Positions 26,957 through 35,074 of a stretch of DNA of 64,000 nt are shown piece by piece. Under the pieces are notes generated by a model. That model searched no databases, was not told the DNA's origin, and saw only the letters and a list, made by a program, of their open reading frames with translations. This DNA comes from Sphingosinicella microcystinivorans (lineage in GTDB: Bacteria; Pseudomonadota; Alphaproteobacteria; Sphingomonadales; Sphingomonadaceae): contig NZ_CP116005.1 of NCBI RefSeq assembly GCF_027941835.1, positions 1,627,501-1,691,500 of the forward strand, given 5' to 3'. Each line of letters opens with the position of its first letter. Positions within the stretch are counted from its first letter, which is position 1. The position numbers and the translations under genes were made by a program.

Positions 26957-28003
26957 CTAGCGGCCGAGTTCGCGCCGCACGATCGCCGTGCCCTCCACCA
27001 TCGCGCGCAGCTTGGCCTGCGCGAGTTCGCGCGAATGGTATTTCATGCCGCAGTCGGGCGCGATCCACAGCCGGTCGGTGGAGACGTAGCGCAGCGCCTC
27101 GCGGATGCGTGCCGCCACCGTCTCCGGCGTTTCGACGTTCGAATCGGCGAGGTCGAGCACGCCGTACATGATGATCTTGTCGGGAAGCTCGGCGAGGATC
27201 GCCGGGTCGAGCCGCGGTTGGGCGGCCTCGATCGAGATCACGTCGACGCGCGAACGGTTGAGTTCGGCGAGGAAGTCGTAGGCCTTGGGCTTCGCGACGT
27301 GGCTGCCGTGGACGAGCGCGTAGCCGAAGCAGATGTGGAGCGCGGTCGTGCCCTCGACGCCGTCAAGCGCACGGTCGATGGCGGCGAGCGCATAGTCCTG
27401 CGCGGCGTCGGCGCGGGCTTGAAGGTACGGCTCGTCGAGCTGCACGACGTCGACCCCGGCGGCGAACAGGTCGCGGATTTCCGCGTTCACCGCGTCGGCA
27501 TAGTCCATCGCGAGCGCTTCGTTCGTCGGGTAATGGTCGTTCTGCGCCTGCTGCGTCATCGTGAACGGGCCGGGCAGCGTGAGTTTCACAGGTCCCCGCG
27601 CATGGCGTTTCAGGAAGGCGGCATCCTGCGCCTCGATCGGCGAGAGGCGGCGAATCGGGCCGGAAACGCGCGGCACCGGGTTCGCCTTTCCGGTGCGGTC
27701 GATGGCGGTGCCGTGGGTCTCCGTGTCGATGCCCGAAAGCGCCGTCGCCAGCCGGTTCGAATAGCTTTCGCGCCGCATCTCGCCGTCGCCGACGATGTCG
27801 ATGCCCAGTTCCTCCTGGTCGCGGATCGCCATCAGCGTCGCGTGCTCCTGCGCGTCCGCCAGCCACGGCTCGGGCACGCGCCACAGCTCGGCGGCGCGCA
27901 CGCGCGGCGGCAGGCTCTTTTTCAGCCGCTCGCGGTCGATCAGCCAGTCCGGCTGCGGATAGCTGCCGACGATTGTGGTAGGCAGGATCGGGTGTTCGAA
28001 CAC
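26957..28003 (-). CDS. Cobalamin-independent methionine synthase (MetE C-terminal domain)-like protein
   Basis: This 348-residue protein corresponds to the C-terminal catalytic barrel of MetE-type methyltransferases. It starts TTIVGSYPQPDW and has DIVGDGEMRRESY, LDEPYLQ, LHICFGY (probable zinc His and Cys) and APDCGMKY (zinc Cys). It lacks the MetE N-terminal domain. Stand-alone MetE-like proteins may move methyl groups between a donor and a thiol. In a catabolic regulon behind operator H it may accept methyl groups from a demethylation step; this is inference only. Confidence 0.85.
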   Translation of the reverse strand: MFEHPILPTTIVGSYPQPDWLIDRERLKKSLPPRVRAAELWRVPEPWLADAQEHATLMAIRDQEELGIDIVGDGEMRRESYSNRLATALSGIDTETHGTAIDRTGKANPVPRVSGPIRRLSPIEAQDAAFLKRHARGPVKLTLPGPFTMTQQAQNDHYPTNEALAMDYADAVNAEIRDLFAAGVDVVQLDEPYLQARADAAQDYALAAIDRALDGVEGTTALHICFGYALVHGSHVAKPKAYDFLAELNRSRVDVISIEAAQPRLDPAILAELPDKIIMYGVLDLADSNVETPETVAARIREALRYVSTDRLWIAPDCGMKYHSRELAQAKLRAMVEGTAIVRRELGR

Positions 28004-28038
28004 GGGGGACCTCGCTCCGGTTGTTTATGGTCTCCGTA

Positions 28039-28058
28039 TTAGTTAGTATTCTTAGTAT
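28039..28058. promoter_or_regulatory. Operator site H of the catabolic regulon
   Basis: TTAGTTAG-TATT-CTTAGTAT lies between the divergent MetE-like gene (35 nt) and the second acyl-CoA ligase gene (21 nt). The right arm differs from CTAAGTAT at one base. Confidence 0.6.
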
Positions 28059-28079
28059 TAACAAGAACGAGGGGAGAGA

Positions 28080-29642
28080 ATGATCGACCTTGAGGCCATC
28101 CGCTGCCTGTCGGACATCCCGGCCGTGCAGGCGAAGGCGCGGGGCGGCGAAGTCGCGGTCCTGTTCGGCGCGCGCGAGACGACCTTCGCCGAGCTCGCCG
28201 AACGGCAAGCGGCCGTGGCGCGCGCGCTCGCGGCAAGCGGCGTCGCGCCCGGCGACCGCGTGTCGGTGCTGACGCGCAACCACGACGCCTGGTATCCGCT
28301 GTTCTTCGGCACCGCGCGCGCCCGCGCCTGCCTCACGCCCGTCAACTGCCGCCTCGCCCCCGGCGAGATCGCCTTCATCCTGGAGGACGCCGCGCCGAAG
28401 CTGCTGTTCGTCGGCGCGGACTTCTTCGAGACCGCGCTGGAGGCGGTGAAGTTTCTCCCTGCCCCGCCGCGCCTCGTCGCACTTTACGGCGCGCACGATG
28501 ATTTCGAAAACTTCGACACCTGGCTCGCGGCAGGCGAAGGCGCGCAGCTCCCCGGTGCGCCCGAGCCCGACGACGACGTGCTGCAGCTCTACACGAGCGG
28601 CACCACCGGTCGGCCCAAGGGCGTCGTGCTCGGCAACCGCAACTACCGCCGCTTCATGGAGATGGCGACGGGCGTCGACGGCTTCGCCTACCACGAGGGC
28701 GAGACCGTGATGATCGTGATGCCGCTGTTCCACGTCGCGGGCACGAACGTCAGCTTCGCAGGCCTCGCGCAGGGCTGCCGCCTCGTCCTCGTCCGCGATT
28801 TCGCCGCTGATGCCGCGGTCGGGATGCTGCAACGCGAACGCGTGTCGCACGCCTTCCTCGCGCCCGCCATGATCCAGATGATGCTGCAGACGGACGCGAT
28901 CGCGGAGGCGCGTTTCGAGGCGCTGCGCACCATCGCCTATGGTGCCTCGCCGATTGCGGAGGACGTGCTGGTGCGCGCCCGCGCCGCCTTCGGCTGCGGC
29001 TTCGTGCAGTTCTACGGCATGACCGAATCGACCGGGGCGGGCTCGTACCTGTCACCGTCCGGGCACGAGGTTTCCGAACGCCTCAAGTCCTGCGGGCGGC
29101 CTTGGCCGGACATCGAGATCGCGATCCTCGGGCCGGACGGTGAGCGCCTCGCGCCCGGCGAGATCGGCGAGATCGCGATCCGCGGCGACATCGTCATGAA
29201 GGGCTACTGGAACCGCCCCGATGCGACCGTCGAGACGCTGGCGGATGGGTGGCTGCACACCGGCGACGCGGGCTTCGCCGACGCGCACGGCTATTTCTAC
29301 GTCCACGACCGCATCAAGGACATGATCGTCTCGGGCGGCGAGAACGTCTATCCGGCAGAGGTCGAGAACGCGATCCTCGGCTGCCCCGGCGTCGCCGACG
29401 TCGCCGTCATCGGCGTCCCCGACGCGCGCTGGGGCGAGGCGGTGAAGGCGCTCGTGGTGCCGGATGGCGCGCCGCCCGCAGCGGAGGAGGTGATCGCGTG
29501 GGCGCGGAGCCGCATCGCCGCCTATAAGGCACCGAAAAGCGTCGACATCGTGGATGTTCTGCCGCGCAACGCGGCAGGCAAGGTGCTGCGGCGCGAACTC
29601 CGCCAGCCCTACTGGGAAGGCCGGGACCGCGCCGTCGGCTGA
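28080..29642 (+). CDS. Acyl-CoA synthetase (AMP-forming ligase), second of the island
   Basis: This 520-residue ANL ligase has LYTSGTTGRPKGVVLG, QFYGMTESTGAGS, WLHTGDAGFADAHGYF, DRIKDMIVSGGENVYPAEVE and a terminal RNAAGKVLRRELR with the catalytic Lys. The motifs are complete, so it should be active on a carboxylic acid. It is only distantly similar to the ligase at 18917, so the two probably act on different acids of the pathway. It has its own transcript from operator H and is convergent with the VOC gene. Confidence 0.93.
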   Translation: MIDLEAIRCLSDIPAVQAKARGGEVAVLFGARETTFAELAERQAAVARALAASGVAPGDRVSVLTRNHDAWYPLFFGTARARACLTPVNCRLAPGEIAFILEDAAPKLLFVGADFFETALEAVKFLPAPPRLVALYGAHDDFENFDTWLAAGEGAQLPGAPEPDDDVLQLYTSGTTGRPKGVVLGNRNYRRFMEMATGVDGFAYHEGETVMIVMPLFHVAGTNVSFAGLAQGCRLVLVRDFAADAAVGMLQRERVSHAFLAPAMIQMMLQTDAIAEARFEALRTIAYGASPIAEDVLVRARAAFGCGFVQFYGMTESTGAGSYLSPSGHEVSERLKSCGRPWPDIEIAILGPDGERLAPGEIGEIAIRGDIVMKGYWNRPDATVETLADGWLHTGDAGFADAHGYFYVHDRIKDMIVSGGENVYPAEVENAILGCPGVADVAVIGVPDARWGEAVKALVVPDGAPPAAEEVIAWARSRIAAYKAPKSVDIVDVLPRNAAGKVLRRELRQPYWEGRDRAVG

Positions 29643-29668
29643 CTGGCGCGGCCTCCTGCCGATTCGCC

Positions 29669-30289
29669 CTACTCGGCGGGAACCATCGTCGTTTCGTCGT
29701 TCTTCGCGGCCGCGACGATCATGCCGAGCGCGCGCGAACCGTCGGCGCGGGCAGGATCGTGGGCGACGTCCTTGTCGGTGAAGCCCTCGTGCGTCCACGC
29801 CGCGAACTCCAGGCAGACGCCGTCCGGATCGAAGAAGTAGACGGAGCGCACGTACACGTCCTCGTCGTCCGCGCTGTCGGCGACCTGCGTTTCGGAATTG
29901 TCGTGGTTCAGGATCTTTGTGACCACGACGCCCCTGTCGATCAGGCGCTGGTGATACTCGTCGAAATGCTCGGCGGGCACGTTGAAGGCGATATGGTTCA
30001 TGGAGCCGTGCGCCGAAACGAAGGAGCCCTGTGTCGGCAGCGCGGCTGGCGCGGAGATGCCGGGGGCGGCTTCCGGCGCATCCTTGAACCAGAAGAAGGC
30101 GAGGCTGTCGCCGTTGCCGATGTCGAAGAAGAAGTGCTGGCCGCGGTTTCCGGGCAGGTCGATCGTCTTGACGAGCGGCATCCCGAGGATGTCGCGGTAG
30201 AATTCCACGGTGCGCGCCATGTCCTTGCAGACCAGCGCCAGATGGTTGACGCCCCGGAACTCGAACGGAGCGGTGGTGTCCCTGGACAT
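29669..30289 (-). CDS. VOC family protein (glyoxalase/extradiol dioxygenase fold)
   Basis: This 206-residue protein has the paired beta-alpha-beta-beta-beta modules of the vicinal oxygen chelate superfamily. The first metal-ligand His is in FRGVNHLALVCKD (His16), a second in GSMNHIAFNVP, and a Glu in GVCLEFAAW. FYRDILGMPLV is typical of the first module. It could be a ring-cleavage dioxygenase, a glyoxalase or an epimerase; length alone does not decide. It has its own operator (site I) and is thus probably a pathway enzyme. Confidence 0.85.
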   Translation of the reverse strand: MSRDTTAPFEFRGVNHLALVCKDMARTVEFYRDILGMPLVKTIDLPGNRGQHFFFDIGNGDSLAFFWFKDAPEAAPGISAPAALPTQGSFVSAHGSMNHIAFNVPAEHFDEYHQRLIDRGVVVTKILNHDNSETQVADSADDEDVYVRSVYFFDPDGVCLEFAAWTHEGFTDKDVAHDPARADGSRALGMIVAAAKNDETTMVPAE

Positions 30290-30316
30290 GTCGATCCTCC
30301 TTATGCCTTTTGCCGA

Positions 30317-30336
30317 ATGCTACGCTTTCGAAGTAT
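30317..30336. promoter_or_regulatory. Operator site I of the catabolic regulon
   Basis: Read on the minus strand, ATACTTCG-AAAG-CGTAGCAT lies 27 nt before the VOC gene start. The left arm equals that of sites E and G. This is the most degenerate right arm of the set. Confidence 0.5.
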
Positions 30337-30363
30337 AATCGTCAATCTAATTGACGATTATAC
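30333..30363. repeat. Perfect 14-bp inverted repeat with 3-nt loop
   Basis: GTATAATCGTCAAT (30333-30346) and ATTGACGATTATAC (30350-30363) are exact inverse complements around CTA. The element begins 4 nt after the SnoaL-like stop and overlaps operator I by 4 nt. It may terminate the SnoaL-like transcript or be a second operator for the VOC gene; it is AT-rich and lacks a U-run. Confidence 0.65.
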
Positions 30364-30367
30364 GGGA

Positions 30368-30757
30368 TCAGCTGACGGCGAATTTCCGGAATTCCGCGAC
30401 GCGCGCGGAATCGAAATACTCGTCGAGCCGCGTGACCTTGCCGTTCTCGACGCGGCAGATGATGCAGGCGGGCAGCGTCAGGCGCGCGCCGTCCTGCCGT
30501 GTGCCGTGGAGCTCGTGTTGCTGCACGAAACCGCCGGGGAACACATTGACGCGGCGGTTGGCATAGACGCGGTGGCTGATCCGTTTGACGAAGCCGGAGA
30601 GCGTCTCCGCGTTCTCGTCCGGCGTCTGCTCAGCCTCGTCGGTGTTGTGCCAGATACGTGCGTCATCCGCATAGCAGCTGCGCAGCGTCGCCACGTCGCC
30701 TTGCTCGACGGCATCGAAGAAGCGTTTGGCAAGCGCACGCATGTCGTCATCGGTCAT
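30368..30757 (-). CDS. SnoaL-like/NTF2-fold protein
   Basis: This 129-residue protein has the cone-shaped NTF2-like fold: FFDAVEQGDVATLRSCYADDARIW at the start, split by a Trp-His pair, then VNVFPGGFVQQHELHG and ICRVENGKVTRLDEYFDSA at the end. Small catabolic NTF2-like proteins act as isomerases, dehydratases or cyclases. AGGAGA precedes the ATG at 30757. It is the last gene of the MFS, SDR, SnoaL-like operon starting from operator J. The exact reaction is not evident. Confidence 0.85.
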   Translation of the reverse strand: MTDDDMRALAKRFFDAVEQGDVATLRSCYADDARIWHNTDEAEQTPDENAETLSGFVKRISHRVYANRRVNVFPGGFVQQHELHGTRQDGARLTLPACIICRVENGKVTRLDEYFDSARVAEFRKFAVS

Positions 30758-30779
30758 TGGCCTGTCTCCTTCTCGTGTC

Positions 30780-31652
30780 TCATCGCGGGCGGCGATTGGC
30801 GGCGGCCACCGCGCCGATGTCGTCGCCCGCGTAGGCCGGGTCCGCCGATGCACCGAAGGCGGCGAGCAGGTCCGCGTACTGCGCTTCGACGAGTGGCTTC
30901 CATTCGGGATGCGTGAAGATGAAGAACGCGTCGGCGCGGATCGCGCGGACGACATGCTCGCCGATCGGCCCCGGCGACATGCCCCCGGCCAGCACGGCCT
31001 GCATGGCCTGCGAAGTGGTTGCCGCGTCACCCACTTCCGGGTCGACCGGGCGGAGCGCGCGCGTCGTCTCCACGATCGCTGTCGCGGCCATGCCGGGGCA
31101 GAGCACCGAGATGCCGACGTTGCTGCCCGCAAGCTCGTTCCTGAGCGCCATGGCGATGCCGAGCGCGGCGTACTTCGAACTGATGTAGGCGGCGGAGATC
31201 GGCGGCGGCACGATCGCGACCATGGAAGCGGTGATGACGAGATGCGCCGGTTCGCCGCGCGCCTTCATGTCGCCGAGGAAGGTGCGGCAGGCGTGGAGGT
31301 GTGCGTCGGCATTGACTGCATAGTTCCAGCGCCACACGGCCGGGTCGTAGCTTTCGAAGGCGCCGCTGCCGCCGCCGACACCGGCGTTGCTGCACAGGAT
31401 ACCGACCGGGCCGAAGGCATCGGTGGCGACCTTCGCGGCGACCCACGATGCCGGGTCGGTCACGTCGAGCCGGATCGCCAGCGCCTCCGCACCGTCGGCG
31501 GCAAGCGCGTTTGCACCCGCTTGGAGCCTGCCCTCGTCGATGTCGGCGATCACGACGCGGGCGCCTTCGCGGGCCAGTGCGCGCGCCATCGCCAGCCCGA
31601 TGCCGCTGCCGCCGCCGGTGATGAACGCGGTCTTGCCTGCGATGTCCTTCAT
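30780..31652 (-). CDS. SDR family oxidoreductase
   Basis: This 290-residue short-chain dehydrogenase has the NAD(P) loop TGGGSGIG (residues 12-19), the Asp of VVIADID suggesting NAD(H), the CSNAG motif and the catalytic Ser and YISSK in ITASMVAIVPP and AAYISSKYAALG. It oxidises or reduces a hydroxyl/keto group. Its ATG at 31652 overlaps the MFS stop codon by 4 nt, so the long in-frame extension upstream is not used. A long C-terminal tail follows the SDR core. Confidence 0.92.
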   Translation of the reverse strand: MKDIAGKTAFITGGGSGIGLAMARALAREGARVVIADIDEGRLQAGANALAADGAEALAIRLDVTDPASWVAAKVATDAFGPVGILCSNAGVGGGSGAFESYDPAVWRWNYAVNADAHLHACRTFLGDMKARGEPAHLVITASMVAIVPPPISAAYISSKYAALGIAMALRNELAGSNVGISVLCPGMAATAIVETTRALRPVDPEVGDAATTSQAMQAVLAGGMSPGPIGEHVVRAIRADAFFIFTHPEWKPLVEAQYADLLAAFGASADPAYAGDDIGAVAAANRRPR

Positions 31653-32962
31653 GCCTGCGCCTGCATTGCTCTGAAGTCGTTCCCGACGGCGCGCGAAACG
31701 GCGAACTGGGCGATCGCCGCCACGGCCGCGGCGGGCATCGCGCAGAGAAGCGCGACGCGCAGGCTCTCGCTCCCCATCGAAGGCGCCACCGCGTCGGAGA
31801 TCATGCCGATGAACAGCGGCCCGCCGCCGAGCCCCACGAGGTTGAACACCAGCAGCAGGATCGCGGAGGCGGTGGCGCGGGCGCGCGGCGGCGTGAGATT
31901 CTGCACGAGCGCGATCGCTGGCGCGACATAGATGGTGCAGCAGATCATCGGCACGATCATCAGTGTGAGCGACCATTCCCAGCCCGGCGCGAGCAGCGCG
32001 GCGATGAACGTCGGGATCATCACCAGCGTCGCGGCGCAGGGGATGAGCGCGTAGGCGCGCGTGCTCCTGCGCGCGGCACGGTTGACGAGCGCGCCGCCGC
32101 CCCAGATGCCGAGCGCCATCGAGAAGCCTGCGGCGGGCCCGAACCACGCGGCGAGCGCTTCGAGCGGCATACCCTGCGTGCGCATCAGGAACGCCGGAAT
32201 CCAGTTCAGCATCCCGTAGCTGACGAAGGCGGCGAGGCCGCTCGCGAAGAGCAGCAGGCGGAGGCTGCGATGCCGGAAGAACAGCGCCATGCTTGCGCCG
32301 AACGAGGGAGCGGCGGTGTCCGCATGGGCGGCATCGGAGCGGCCCCGCGCCGGTTCGCGGACGAGCAGCAGCAGGAGCGGCGCCGCGACGAGACCGACGA
32401 CGCCCACGGCGAAGAAGGCGCCGCGCCAGCCGATATGCTGCGCGGCCCACGCCCCGAACGTCGCCCCGATGAACACGCCGAGCGGGCCGTTCGCGGTGAA
32501 GATGCCGATGATGAGCGGGCGCTTTTCCGGCGGATAGTAGTCCGCGAGGACCGACAGCGAGGGCGCCGTGCCCCCCGCCTCGCCGATACCGACACCGAAA
32601 CGCGCCGCGGCGAGCTGTCCGAACGAGTTCGCCATGCCGCAAAGCGCCGTAAAGCCGCTCCACACGAAGCAGGAGGCGGCGATCAGGCGAATCCTGTGCC
32701 AGCGGTCCGCGATCATCGCGATCGGCAGGCCGACGATGGCGTAGAAGAGTGCGAAGGCGAGTCCCGTCAGCAGCCCGAACTGCGTATCGGTGAACTGCAT
32801 CTCCGCGCGGATCGGCTCAATGAGGACCGACAGGATCTGCCGGTCGACGAAGTTGATCGTGCCGATGATCGTGAGCATCCACAGCGCGACGAGACGCTGC
32901 CTTGCCAGCCTGGCCTCCGCGATCGGCGGCTCCGGGGCAAGCGCTGCTGCCGCGTCTGCCAA
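31649..32962 (-). CDS. MFS transporter
   Basis: This 437-residue inner membrane protein has about 12 membrane spans and the MFS loop motif in GLPIAMIADRWHR between spans 2 and 3. NFVDRQILSVLIEPI in span 1 resembles the organic-acid/spinster-like MFS group common in sphingomonad degradation clusters. It probably imports the pathway acid after passage through the TonB receptor. It heads an operon with the SDR and SnoaL-like genes and diverges from another SDR, with operator J between. Confidence 0.92.
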   Translation of the reverse strand: MADAAAALAPEPPIAEARLARQRLVALWMLTIIGTINFVDRQILSVLIEPIRAEMQFTDTQFGLLTGLAFALFYAIVGLPIAMIADRWHRIRLIAASCFVWSGFTALCGMANSFGQLAAARFGVGIGEAGGTAPSLSVLADYYPPEKRPLIIGIFTANGPLGVFIGATFGAWAAQHIGWRGAFFAVGVVGLVAAPLLLLLVREPARGRSDAAHADTAAPSFGASMALFFRHRSLRLLLFASGLAAFVSYGMLNWIPAFLMRTQGMPLEALAAWFGPAAGFSMALGIWGGGALVNRAARRSTRAYALIPCAATLVMIPTFIAALLAPGWEWSLTLMIVPMICCTIYVAPAIALVQNLTPPRARATASAILLLVFNLVGLGGGPLFIGMISDAVAPSMGSESLRVALLCAMPAAAVAAIAQFAVSRAVGNDFRAMQAQA

Positions 32963-32991
32963 TGCACCCTCCTCCCCATATGCTTTCGCAT

Positions 32992-33011
32992 TTACTTAGG
33001 TATCTATGTAT
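32992..33011. promoter_or_regulatory. Operator site J of the catabolic regulon
   Basis: TTACTTAG-GTAT-CTATGTAT lies between the divergent MFS gene (29 nt) and SDR gene (59 nt). Each arm differs from consensus by one base. Confidence 0.66.
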
Positions 33012-33070
33012 ATTGCTGTCATTGTCAAACGCGGTCTAGTGTTGGCGGCAAAAGCGACGGGGAGGATCGG

Positions 33071-33850
33071 GTGGAGATCAGCGGCAAGACGGCGATCGTG
33101 ACGGGCGGCGCGGCGGGAATCGGGCAGGCAACCGTGTCGCGGCTTGCGGGGAAGGGGGCGGCGAGGCTCATCATCGTCGATGTGGACGAGGCGGGCATGG
33201 CGGAAACCGCCGCGCACGCACGCGCCGCGGGCGCAATCGCGGAAACCGTGCGGCTCGACCTCTCCGACCTCTATGCGGTGGAAACGTGGTTCGGCAGCCT
33301 GTCGGCGCGCGGCGGCTGCGACATCCTGTTCAACAATGCGGGCATCGTCTCCGGCGCGGCGCAGTTTCCCGCGGCGGAGGTGCGCGGGCTGCGGCGGATG
33401 ATCGACGTGAACCTGTCGTCGCTCGTGATCGCCACCCAGCTTGCCGCGCAGGCGATGCGCGCGCGGGGCGGCGGGGTGATCGTCAATACCGTCTCGACCG
33501 TGGCGCTCGGCACGGGCTTCAGCGACGCGCTCTATGCGACCACCAAGGCGGGCGTGATGATGTTCACGCGCTGCTGCGCCCCGCTCAAGGCCGACTGGAA
33601 CGTGCGCGTCGCGGGCGTGCTCCCCGGCCTCACCAACACGCCGATCCTGAAGAAGACCGGCGCGGACGGCGACTATGCGCCGTGGATGGCGCCGATCCTC
33701 GCGGGCAACGCCATGTGCCAGCCGGAGGACATCGCCGACGCCGTCGTCGATCTCATCGAGGACGATACGCTTGCGGGCGGGGACTGGGTCGCGGTGCGCC
33801 GCATCGACGGGCGTATCGAGCGCCAGTGGGGTCACGATACGGCCGTTTGA
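33071..33850 (+). CDS. SDR family oxidoreductase
   Basis: This 259-residue short-chain dehydrogenase has TGGAAGIGQA at residues 11-20, NNAGIVSG, VNTVSTVALG for the catalytic Ser region and the catalytic YATTK. GTG 33071 is preceded by GGGGAGG and begins at the typical EISGKTAIVTGG; frames further upstream run through the divergent promoter. It is the last gene of the catabolic island and faces purQ convergently. It differs from the SDR at 30780, so two separate alcohol/ketone steps are likely. Confidence 0.92.
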   Translation: MEISGKTAIVTGGAAGIGQATVSRLAGKGAARLIIVDVDEAGMAETAAHARAAGAIAETVRLDLSDLYAVETWFGSLSARGGCDILFNNAGIVSGAAQFPAAEVRGLRRMIDVNLSSLVIATQLAAQAMRARGGGVIVNTVSTVALGTGFSDALYATTKAGVMMFTRCCAPLKADWNVRVAGVLPGLTNTPILKKTGADGDYAPWMAPILAGNAMCQPEDIADAVVDLIEDDTLAGGDWVAVRRIDGRIERQWGHDTAV

Positions 33851-33874
33851 GGCCGTGCCGGGGTTCCTGCGTCC

Positions 33875-34543
33875 TCAGGCGTCGACGAAGGCCCGCACGA
33901 GGCCTTCGAACAGACGGCGGCCGTCGGTGCCGCCCTGCGCCGCCTCGATGGCGCGTTCGGGGTGCGGCATCATGCCGAGCACGGTGCCGGTTTCATTGAC
34001 GATGCCCGCGATGCGGCGCTGCGCCCCGTTCACGTCCTCGCCGTAGCGGAAGACGACGCGGCCCTCGCCCTCGAGCCGGTCGAGCGTCGCGGCATCGGCG
34101 AAGTAGTTGCCGTCGTGGTGCGCGACTGGAATGCGGATCCTCTCGCCCGCCTTGTAGGCCGATGTGAACGCCGTCTGCGTGTTCTCGACCGTCAGCGGCA
34201 CGTCGCGGCAGACGAAGTCCAGCCCTGCGTTGCGCATCAGCGCACCCGGCAGCAGTCCGGTTTCGGTGAGGATCTGGAAGCCATTGCAGACGCCGAGCAC
34301 GAAGCGGCCCTGTTCGGCGGCGCGCTTCACGGCGGCCATCACCGGCGACCGCGCCGAAATCGCGCCCGTGCGCAGGTAGTCGCCGTAGGAGAAGCCTCCC
34401 GGAAGCGCGATGACATCGACATCCGGCAGTTCCGCCTCGCGATGCCAGACCATCGCCGGGGCGCGTCCCGTCACCGCGCGCAGCGCCACGGCCATGTCGC
34501 GGTCGCAGTTGCTGCCCGGAAAGACGATGACCGCGCTCTTCAT
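33875..34543 (-). CDS. purQ: Phosphoribosylformylglycinamidine synthase subunit PurQ
   Basis: PurQ is the glutaminase subunit that gives ammonia to PurL. The 222-residue class I glutamine amidotransferase domain shows [11 protein letters not shown] at the start, [13 protein letters not shown], the nucleophile Cys in [14 protein letters not shown] and the catalytic His/Glu in MMPHPERA. It begins 2 nt after the purS stop, so PurS and PurQ are co-expressed. PurL would be expected next on this strand but is found only after the island. Confidence 0.97.
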   Translation of the reverse strand: MKSAVIVFPGSNCDRDMAVALRAVTGRAPAMVWHREAELPDVDVIALPGGFSYGDYLRTGAISARSPVMAAVKRAAEQGRFVLGVCNGFQILTETGLLPGALMRNAGLDFVCRDVPLTVENTQTAFTSAYKAGERIRIPVAHHDGNYFADAATLDRLEGEGRVVFRYGEDVNGAQRRIAGIVNETGTVLGMMPHPERAIEAAQGGTDGRRLFEGLVRAFVDA

Positions 34544-34544
34544 C

Positions 34545-34775
34545 TCAGGCGATCTCGATCCGGTAGTTCTCGATCACGGTGTTGGCGAGCAGCTTCCTGC
34601 ACATCTCCTCGATGCGCGCCTCGCTGGTGCCGTCCGCGAGGTCCAGCTCGATGAACTTGCCCTGTCGCACGTCCTGCGCCTCGCCGAACCCCAGGGATTC
34701 CAGCGCGTGGCAGATCGCCTTGCCCTGCGGATCGAGAACGCCGTTCTTCAGCGTGACGTAGACTTTGGCTTTCAT
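34545..34775 (-). CDS. purS: Phosphoribosylformylglycinamidine synthase subunit PurS
   Basis: PurS is the small bridging subunit of the three-part FGAM synthase. The 76-residue product starts [20 protein letters not shown] and contains the family block [11 protein letters not shown], with ENYRIEIA at the end. ATG 34775 is chosen because it starts at the conserved first strand; an upstream Met would add 12 residues not seen in the family. It is immediately followed by purQ. Confidence 0.96.
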   Translation of the reverse strand: MKAKVYVTLKNGVLDPQGKAICHALESLGFGEAQDVRQGKFIELDLADGTSEARIEEMCRKLLANTVIENYRIEIA

Positions 34776-34909
34776 GGCGCGCCTTATGGCGTTCCCCGCG
34801 CCGCGTCGCAACGCTCAAATGGCGCGCATGGGGCCGCGCGTGAGGGTTTTGTTAAGCCTGTGGGTCTATCGTCACGGCGGGGTTGTTTTCTATTCGGGGC
34901 TTGGGGCAC

Positions 34910-35074
34910 GTGGACTATCTCGCCATTGCCTTGTTCGTGCTGCTGTTCGCGACTGCCGAGAAATTCGTCGGCGGCTACATCTTCCCGTGGCTGACGCACG
35001 ACCAGGAGGTGCAGCTCGCGCTCGTCGCCTCCTTCCTGTTCGGCATCATTTCCGCCTGGCGAAAGGACGGCTGA
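34910..35074 (+). CDS. Small membrane protein (hypothetical)
   Basis: This 54-residue hydrophobic peptide has two probable membrane spans (YLAIALFVLLFATAEKFVGGY and LALVASFLFGIISAW). It starts at GTG 34910 with weak G-rich sequence upstream. It is translationally coupled to another small membrane gene by TGATG and is divergent from purS. The family is not recognised. The pair might form one small complex. Confidence 0.55.
   Translation: MDYLAIALFVLLFATAEKFVGGYIFPWLTHDQEVQLALVASFLFGIISAWRKDG

Noticed and set aside
30780-32663. A 627-codon MFS-SDR fusion frame
   Set aside because: The SDR frame is merely open upstream through the MFS gene in another frame; the ATGA overlap at 31649-31652 shows two separate genes.
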